In this document: piece after piece, positions 41,050 to 45,167 of the stretch
How positions within the stretch are numbered: the first letter of the stretch is position 1
Layout of the letters: the number at the start of each line of letters is the position of its first letter
NCBI GenBank assembly: GCA_022601435.1
Contig: JAJACQ010000015.1
Coordinates: 1-45,167 of the forward strand
Length of the DNA: 45,167 nt
Reading direction: 5' to 3'
Source: Chlamydiia bacterium
GTDB taxonomy: Bacteria > Chlamydiota > Chlamydiia > Chlamydiales > 2-12-FULL-49-11
Program-made: the position numbers and the translations under genes
The notes under the pieces: model-generated
The model's database searches: none
What the model was told of the DNA's origin: nothing
The model's input: the letters and a program-made list of their open reading frames with translations, nothing else

Positions 41050-41446
41050 AATCAATCATTTGAATCTTTGCTGGGTTCCATCCAAATGGAAATTTTGCCA
41101 GTCTAATCATTGAAAGAAAGCTACACTCACCATCTTCACGATCATAATTATACTCGACTGGCTTGTAATTGTCAACGATATAATTTTTGTTTATCAATAT
41201 CCACTTGTGTTTTTTATTGTGCTTTATCCATTCACAAATTGATTTGTATTGTAAAATGTAGTGGTTGTATAAATCTTGATATGTAACACCAGCAGATTCG
41301 AATTCGGGGTTAAAAAGATCTTCCATAAATTTGGTTTCAACTTCGGTAAGTCTACCCCACACCCCTTTTAGTTCCTTTTCCATCTCCCTTTTTTCCCTTC
41401 TATTGCTGGGCTCTTTCGATAAATAAATTATTTCAGTTCCGAACAT
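41045..41446 (-). CDS. unknown protein, 133 aa
   Basis: Lysine/glutamate-rich and helical, with a Trp-containing segment (YKSICEWIKHNKKHKWILINKNYIVDNYK). It ends KFPFGWNPAKIQMIDL. It overlaps the lysin gene by one base upstream. No family is recognised. Confidence 0.5.
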   Translation of the reverse strand: MFGTEIIYLSKEPSNRREKREMEKELKGVWGRLTEVETKFMEDLFNPEFESAGVTYQDLYNHYILQYKSICEWIKHNKKHKWILINKNYIVDNYKPVEYNYDREDGECSFLSMIRLAKFPFGWNPAKIQMIDL

Positions 41447-42024
41447 TACTCAAAATCCTTTTCTTCCAACAAAGTATAAGTAAAGCTGTCCCCATACCTT
41501 GAGGCAGATTTTTTACATAAGTCTAAAACCGCCTCAAGAGCTATTGGAGAGCTATGAACTTGACATCCAGCAGAATATTTCCCTATTTTTTCCCTATCAT
41601 AGGCGTGGTGCATGTTGATTCCAAACAGGCCAGTTCTTTCAACTACAACGTCAATGCACTCATCCCTATTTGAGTCCCGGTAAACTTTGCATCTGCCACG
41701 TTGAACCAAGGCTGGGTATTTACCACGATGTAATCCTTGTTTCCACATTCCTCGATATTGACCTGGAGCCAAAATTGCGCATCCTAAATCGTTTAAAAAC
41801 TTTTCTTTTAGATAGTAATGACCTGGTTCGGTTGTAAAGTTTCCAAATTGTGTTATGAAGGGTTCTCCATTCATAACGATACACACAATAAGCGTGTCAT
41901 CAAATTCATTTGAAATGCTTTCATCCTTCCTAATTCCAATAAGATTTATTGACATTTCTCCAGTAAAGAATTTGAATCCTTTACTCTTCATTACTCTCTG
42001 TACTTGTGCGTAACTTTTTTCCAT
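41446..42024 (-). CDS. L,D-transpeptidase-like lysin
   Basis: 192 residues from ATG 42024 (the frame continues upstream, but that part overlaps the zinc-knuckle gene and has poor codon use). After an N-terminal part (GFKFFTGEMSINLIGIRKDE) comes FGINMHHAYDREKIGKYSAGCQVHSSP (about 135-161). This is a YkuD-type active-site layout with His and the nucleophile Cys in SAGC, and it matches a phage family that cuts or remodels peptidoglycan. This is the best endolysin candidate in the genome, yet it lies in the early strand far from the holin-like genes. Confidence 0.7.
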   Translation of the reverse strand: MEKSYAQVQRVMKSKGFKFFTGEMSINLIGIRKDESISNEFDDTLIVCIVMNGEPFITQFGNFTTEPGHYYLKEKFLNDLGCAILAPGQYRGMWKQGLHRGKYPALVQRGRCKVYRDSNRDECIDVVVERTGLFGINMHHAYDREKIGKYSAGCQVHSSPIALEAVLDLCKKSASRYGDSFTYTLLEEKDFE

Positions 42025-42163
42025 ATCTTTTAATATATAATTTACAATCTTTAAAATGATGTCCACGTTCGAAACAATAAGAACAGGCTTTATCTTGAAC
42101 AGCCAACGTAACACCAATAATTTGAAACTCTTTACCATCTAACTCAAAATTTGAATTTGTCAT
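41981..42163 (-). CDS. CCHC zinc-knuckle protein
   Basis: 60 residues. The segment CSYCFERGHHFKDC (about 27-40) is an exact C-x2-C-x4-H-x4-C knuckle, as in retroviral nucleocapsids, here followed by a basic tail (LYIKRYGKKLRTS). It probably binds single-stranded nucleic acid. Codon use is clean, unlike the overlapping extension of the lysin frame. It ends 44 bases inside the lysin gene start. Zinc knuckles of this type are uncommon in phages. Confidence 0.6.
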   Translation of the reverse strand: MTNSNFELDGKEFQIIGVTLAVQDKACSYCFERGHHFKDCKLYIKRYGKKLRTSTESNEE

Positions 42164-42168
42164 AAATC

Positions 42169-42462
42169 TCAGGAGCCTTCTTTTATTGCAAGACCCTTGT
42201 CTATCAACCCGAAATGGTCATAATGTCGATTAATCCCTTCGGATAAAATGGGCTTGACATCTTTATAATCAAATGCAGCATACATTGGTATTGTTTTGCA
42301 CGACCCATAATATTTAACCTTTAGTGGATTATATCCATTGAATCCTTCAGTGTCAATACCAATCAATTCACCAATAACTTCAGACTCTTCGTTTATTTTG
42401 CAAACCATCTTCAACTCCGTGTGAAGATAAAAGCATAAATGTTGTAATTTTAATCTTTCCAT
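42169..42462 (-). CDS. unknown protein, 97 aa
   Basis: Beta strands near the middle (SEVIGELIGIDTEGFNGYNPLKVKYYGS) and a DYKDVKPILSEGIN segment near 66-79, reminiscent of small proteins common in Bacteroidota phages. It begins 6 bases before the zinc-knuckle gene and overlaps the next upstream gene end. Function unknown. Confidence 0.5.
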   Translation of the reverse strand: MERLKLQHLCFYLHTELKMVCKINEESEVIGELIGIDTEGFNGYNPLKVKYYGSCKTIPMYAAFDYKDVKPILSEGINRHYDHFGLIDKGLAIKEGS

Positions 42463-42893
42463 TGAAAACCCTCCCTTTTTACTAAGTTTAACAACTCTTC
42501 CATTACTCCTTTCGTCATACCCTTGATTTCTCTAAAGCTATTTGCTCTGTAAAATGTTAAATCTTCAATTTCCATTTCCCACAACTTGCTTTGGCTAAAT
42601 CTTCTGTTTAGTATGATGAATAATTTGTTTGAGATATTATGAACCAGAAGACTACTCTTGTATTCTCTAACCTCTTTTTCATTTCGCTTCTTCAATCCAT
42701 TAGAAAGCATTTTGTAACTTTCAGCAAATTGAATCTCCATTTCCTCTTTAAGGTAAAATGCTTTTTCGTATTGTTCAGCTTCGCGGCAAACAGACTTGTA
42801 AAAATCAAGTTGAATAGCTTGAGCTAAAATACTACTATCTATTGTTTCTGGCCTTACTATGGATAAGTCCGAAATTATCTTCTCCCAACTCAT
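42450..42893 (-). CDS. helical protein with alpha-CTD-like end
   Basis: 147 residues, helical. The last part (MEIEDLTFYRANSFREIKGMTKGVMEELLNLVKREGF, about 105-141) resembles the helix-hairpin-helix domain of RNA polymerase alpha C-termini. If so, it may bind DNA or host polymerase and alter host transcription; this is inferred from pattern only. Confidence 0.45.
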   Translation of the reverse strand: MSWEKIISDLSIVRPETIDSSILAQAIQLDFYKSVCREAEQYEKAFYLKEEMEIQFAESYKMLSNGLKKRNEKEVREYKSSLLVHNISNKLFIILNRRFSQSKLWEMEIEDLTFYRANSFREIKGMTKGVMEELLNLVKREGFQWKD

Positions 42894-43201
42894 ACCAATG
42901 CAATTACTTCAATTTCAAATGATGTGGCATCCTTATGCCCAATAAGGCTTCCAGGAACAATTCTAAAACTAACTTCAAAGCAGCAGTGCGAAACCTTTCC
43001 TATTGAAATATTCAGTCCGTTGTAAAAAAGTTTAGTATGCTGTTTTTCAGCGTCTTTAAATAATACAACGTCGTTCTTCCTTAGGCCACTCATTCTGACA
43101 TGCTGCGTATAACGAACGCCGCTTTTGTAAGTTCCTGGAGGTATAGTTACCTTCATCGTTCTCTTACTCTTTTTTGTAATAAATAATGCTCTACTTATCA
43201 T
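42890..43201 (-). CDS. unknown beta-rich protein, 103 aa
   Basis: Strands MKVTIPPGTYKSGVRYTQHVRMSG, DVVLFKDAEKQHTKLFYNGLNISIG, CFEVSFRIVPGSLIG suggest a small beta barrel. The ATG at 43201 overlaps the small upstream frame; ATG 43156 is an alternative start. No family is recognised. Confidence 0.5.
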   Translation of the reverse strand: MISRALFITKKSKRTMKVTIPPGTYKSGVRYTQHVRMSGLRKNDVVLFKDAEKQHTKLFYNGLNISIGKVSHCCFEVSFRIVPGSLIGHKDATSFEIEVIALV

Positions 43202-43328
43202 AACTTTTTTGGCTTAATTGTAATGTGATAATTCTTAATTTTATCAATCTCTCCTCTTCAAGTATTTCGGAAACATCTTTCTTTATTCTATCTGTTTCTT
43301 GAACTAATTTCTCTACTTCATTTCCCAT
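43191..43328 (-). CDS. small coiled-coil protein, 45 aa
   Basis: MGNEVEKLVQETDRIKKDVS... forms one charged helix ending QLSQKSYDK, with clean codon use. It overlaps the next gene by 11 bases, typical of coupled genes here. An operator-like palindrome lies 12 bases upstream. Function unknown. Confidence 0.45.
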   Translation of the reverse strand: MGNEVEKLVQETDRIKKDVSEILEEERLIKLRIITLQLSQKSYDK

Positions 43329-43339
43329 ACATGAAAGTA

Positions 43340-43357
43340 AGTAAATTATATTTTACT
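43340..43357 (-). promoter_or_regulatory. operator copy AGTAAA-N6-TTTACT
   Basis: Perfect palindrome arms AGTAAA (43340-43345) and TTTACT (43352-43357), same form as the sites at 41002 and 41032. It lies just upstream of the small coiled-coil gene in an AT-rich gap. Confidence 0.45.
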
Positions 43358-43383
43358 AAACAAGTAATAATGTAAAAAATAAT

Positions 43384-43782
43384 TTATTTTCTTTCATAAG
43401 TTATCCAAAATCCTGAGCTGAAGCATATTAATAATATTCCGAATTGTAATAAAGCAGACATCTCTGATTCCGAATGTGTGACCACTGATATAATTGCCAG
43501 TTTGAATTGGATGAATTGCAACAAGTGCCACCCATCAGTAATAAACACTAGCGCGGTGGATGAGTAAGGGAAACTTTCTTTAAATAGTGGTTTGTACAAC
43601 CATAAGTAATACCATTCCTTCCTGGTTGATAAAGACGTTCTGTTGCTTTTGTCTAATTTCCATTTATATTTCCAGCCCTCACCCTTGTTCCAGTACGGCC
43701 TTTTAAACAGGTTAAGCGCCGACTTATCTTTAATCCCGTTTACGGATCCTATCAAAAACCATATTGCGCTACTAATTACCAT
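43384..43782 (-). CDS. membrane protein, 132 aa
   Basis: Three to four hydrophobic segments (AIWFLIGSV near 6-14, SSTALVFITDGWHLLQFIQFKLAIISVV about 74-101, LLQFGILLICFSSGFWI about 111-127). The pattern ALVFITDGWHL...QFI is one I know from Bacteroidota phages, without known role. It overlaps the next gene by 11 bases. Confidence 0.6.
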   Translation of the reverse strand: MVISSAIWFLIGSVNGIKDKSALNLFKRPYWNKGEGWKYKWKLDKSNRTSLSTRKEWYYLWLYKPLFKESFPYSSTALVFITDGWHLLQFIQFKLAIISVVTHSESEMSALLQFGILLICFSSGFWITYERK

Positions 43783-43981
43783 TTCTGTATTTTATATATT
43801 CAAGCCCAAAAACTGAAAAATAAATCACAGTCAATATTGCTGTAATGACAAGTCCAATAACCTCACCATTGTCAAAGTAATCTTTTGCACCAACAATCCA
43901 ACCTATCAAAACGACTGCAAATAGACCGATTATCTTAACTCCTTGAGTTTCAATAATCCATTTTAATATTCCTTTTTTCAT
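43772..43981 (-). CDS. small membrane protein, 69 aa
   Basis: Two hydrophobic helices (about 15-30, IIGLFAVVLIGWIVG, and 40-58, VIGLVITAILTVIYFSVF) with a short basic N-terminus and tail. Co-translated with the following membrane gene. Possible superinfection or early membrane function, but no specific evidence. Confidence 0.55.
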   Translation of the reverse strand: MKKGILKWIIETQGVKIIGLFAVVLIGWIVGAKDYFDNGEVIGLVITAILTVIYFSVFGLEYIKYRNGN

Positions 43982-43996
43982 AACACTGTTTTTTTA

Positions 43997-44227
43997 TTAA
44001 AATATAGTTTTTCTCTTAACGGCATTTACATTGTAAACCTTTTCAATGTTATAAATATAATCCTTCCAACTAGATTTTTTATCCATAACCATTGGGTGAG
44101 AATCTATTTTATTGGCAAGAATATTAAAGTCACATTTATTTGATATTTTAATTTTTCTTACCGCATAAATAAGGTTTCTGTCTGAACAAAAAACGTATCT
44201 TGAAAATAATAGGAAAACTAAGTCCAT
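43997..44227 (-). CDS. unknown protein, 76 aa
   Basis: Hydrophobic N-terminus (MDLVFLLFSRYVF), then a basic region (VRKIKISNKCDFNILANKI) and MDKKSSWKDYIYNIEKVYNV. No family is recognised. It is separated by short gaps from both neighbours. Confidence 0.45.
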   Translation of the reverse strand: MDLVFLLFSRYVFCSDRNLIYAVRKIKISNKCDFNILANKIDSHPMVMDKKSSWKDYIYNIEKVYNVNAVKRKTIF

Positions 44228-44259
44228 TAATTTTATGGAATATTCAAGATGCTTTATTT

Positions 44260-44628
44260 CTAGAGTTCCATCCCTAAATTTATCAAGCGTGCTACCTCTT
44301 CCTCCTTCATTTGTTTATCTAATATCAACTTTTCAAAAGCATCCAAATCAACAGATGAACTTCCTAAGATACGAAGTATTTGAAATAAATCTTGTAAGGT
44401 TTTACAGTCCTTTGTAGGATACAAATTCTCGCCATTATCTAGATGTACATTCACACCATTATCAACCCATTTACCAGCATCATTTATCTTACTAAATTCC
44501 ACTGTTATTTTTAAGTTGGATTTTGTGGTAATATTATACTCATAATACATAGACAAATCATCATGCTCATCCTTGTATTTCTTCTTCTTAATGCCTAACC
44601 CATCAAGTAGCTCCTGTGTTATATTCAT
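44260..44628 (-). CDS. first gene of the leftward operon, unknown, 122 aa
   Basis: Starts MNITQELLDGLGIKKKKYKDE (ATG 44628; the frame could extend to a GTG at 44655 that lies inside the promoter). Strand pairs follow (YYEYNITTKSNLKITVEFSKIND, GVNVHLDNGENLYPTKD) and a C-terminal helical part. It lies directly behind the promoter with the paired operator motif, so it is probably an immediate-early gene. Function unknown. Confidence 0.55.
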   Translation of the reverse strand: MNITQELLDGLGIKKKKYKDEHDDLSMYYEYNITTKSNLKITVEFSKINDAGKWVDNGVNVHLDNGENLYPTKDCKTLQDLFQILRILGSSSVDLDAFEKLILDKQMKEEEVARLINLGMEL

Positions 44629-44654
44629 TCCAGTTTTTGTTTTATTAACATACA

Positions 44655-44699
44655 CAAGTATACGGGTTTTTGATTAAAATACAAAATTACGTATAACTT
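44655..44699 (-). promoter_or_regulatory. leftward early promoter with inverted operator motifs
   Basis: Minus strand: TTG (44684-44682), 19-base spacer, TATACTTG (44662-44655), one base from TAnnTTTG. Two copies of the 18-bp motif lie in inverted order: CAAGTATACGGGTTTTTG on the plus strand (44655-44672) and AAGTTATACGTAATTTTG on the minus strand (44699-44682). A regulator bound here would cover both promoter boxes. Confidence 0.6.
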
Positions 44700-44727
44700 T
44701 TTTACAGATTATGTCAAATCACTAGAA

Positions 44728-44752
44728 ATTGCGATTTTCTAACATTGCGATT
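44728..44752 (+). repeat. direct repeat ATTGCGATT x2
   Basis: ATTGCGATT at 44728-44736 and again at 44744-44752, 16 bp apart, in the gene-free right end. A hairpin GAGGGT/ACCCTC (44762-44767 with 44778-44783) follows directly. They may belong to an origin or a packaging recognition region. Confidence 0.45.
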
Positions 44753-44783
44753 CAACGACGTGAGGGTACATTTGAGAACCCTC

Positions 44784-44947
44784 GGAACCCGATATTCACT
44801 TTATTTTCTTCTTTTAGTTCTTTATCTTTGATTAACCCAGAAGAAAAAAGGAAATGAGGTTCCCAGGTTCCCAGATATTAGTTAAGTAAATGATAATCAA
44901 CAACTTAACTAAATCAGTGGGGTTCCCAACGGGTTCCATCAGGTTCC
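44784..44947 (+). repeat. iteron-like GGTTCC repeats, six copies
   Basis: GGTTCC(C) occurs at 44858, 44866, 44921, 44932 and 44942, with an inverted copy GGAACC at 44784. Some are 8-11 bp apart, close to one helical turn. Between the two groups is a hairpin with 9-bp arms TTAGTTAAG (44878-44886) and CTTAACTAA (44904-44912). No gene is visible. Iterons plus a hairpin suit a replication origin or terminase-binding (cosB-like) site. Confidence 0.55.
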
Positions 44948-45069
44948 TAATTTAACCTAATCGATTCTTTATCAGTTAGTTACGTGTAATACTTCCATGC
45001 AATCATATGGTCAACAGTTGTGCATTTTGTGGTAATTCACATAATATCCATTTTAAACAGGCTAGAATC

Positions 45070-45122
45070 AACGAACTCTATTGATACAACCCACCACACC
45101 AGAGGTTGATAGATAGTTCGTT
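45070..45122 (+). other. long imperfect hairpin near the right end
   Basis: AACGAACT (45070-45077) pairs with AGTTCGTT (45115-45122), and inner segments (CTAT and CAACC with GGTTG and ATAG) extend the stem with bulges around a loop of ACC-rich sequence. The last 45 bases of the window hold no other feature except ATATATGCC, which also occurs at 7-15. Confidence 0.4.
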
Positions 45123-45167
45123 AAAAGGTACTCTGAGAGCTTTATTTTACATCCCGCAATATATGCC

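Noticed and set aside
44858..44947. CRISPR-like array from repeated GGTTCCC
   Set aside because: Units are only 6-7 bases with irregular 8-55 base spacing and no palindromic repeat of 23-47 bases.
1..45167. Integrase, transposase or plasmid partition genes showing temperate life
   Set aside because: No tyrosine or serine recombinase, DDE transposase or ParA/ParB-like protein was recognisable in any frame.

Overview
The window reads as an essentially complete genome (about 45 kb, AT-rich) of a contractile-tailed phage of Bacteroidota, probably of a flavobacterium. Four observations support the host group. The primase-helicase has the BT4734/VirE-type N-terminal domain found mainly in Bacteroidota. 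Promoters match the Bacteroidota pattern TTG-N17..23-TAnnTTTG. Genes start after A-rich leaders with almost no Shine-Dalgarno sequence. Several proteins belong to families I recognise only from Bacteroidota phages. No integrase, transposase or parting system was seen, so I infer a virulent life cycle, although two small HTH proteins and operator-like repeats show that transcription is regulated. The window starts about 140 bases upstream of the small terminase gene, where a lambda-type cos site would lie, and ends in a gene-free, repeat-rich stretch. This suggests that the window ends are close to the real genome ends.

Layout. From 0.1 to 27.6 kb (+ strand) lies the late region. It holds a lambda-like head module: small terminase, large terminase, gpW, portal, protease-scaffold with an internal Nu3-like start, decoration protein, capsid E-type protein and joining proteins. 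A Mu-like contractile tail module follows: sheath, tube, frameshifted tail chaperone, tape measure, gp46, gp47, gp48, five fibre-type genes, then gpN, gpP and gp45. Small membrane proteins that could serve lysis sit after the portal gene and at the end of the region. Between the two terminase genes sits an RNA locus: a phage tmRNA with an unusually long 35-residue tag frame, its own promoter and leader hairpin, and further downstream a second structured RNA candidate.

From 27.6 to 44.6 kb (- strand) lies the early and middle region. Transcribed right to left, it starts with small unknown, membrane and regulatory genes. An L,D-transpeptidase-like lysin, a CCHC zinc-knuckle protein and an autoregulated HTH gene come next. 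They are followed by a VRR-NUC nuclease, the primase-helicase, two misplaced structural genes, SSB, a cytosine methyltransferase with a second gene overprinted on it, a DEAH helicase, an adenine methyltransferase, an SMC/RecF-like ATPase, an OB-like protein, YqaJ exonuclease, a zinc ribbon and a lipoprotein esterase. The late and early transcripts run into each other with overlapping stop codons.

From 44.66 to 45.17 kb there are no genes, but there are iteron-like repeats and hairpins suited to an origin or packaging end.

The strongest leads are: the long-tag tmRNA; an 18-bp operator-like motif repeated five times (at the tmRNA promoter, upstream of an early gene at 32.85 kb, and at the early promoter at 44.7 kb); the gene overprinted on dcm; leader hairpins sharing the loop GUUUUAAU; and a second operator family AGTRAA-N6-TTTAC around the HTH gene.
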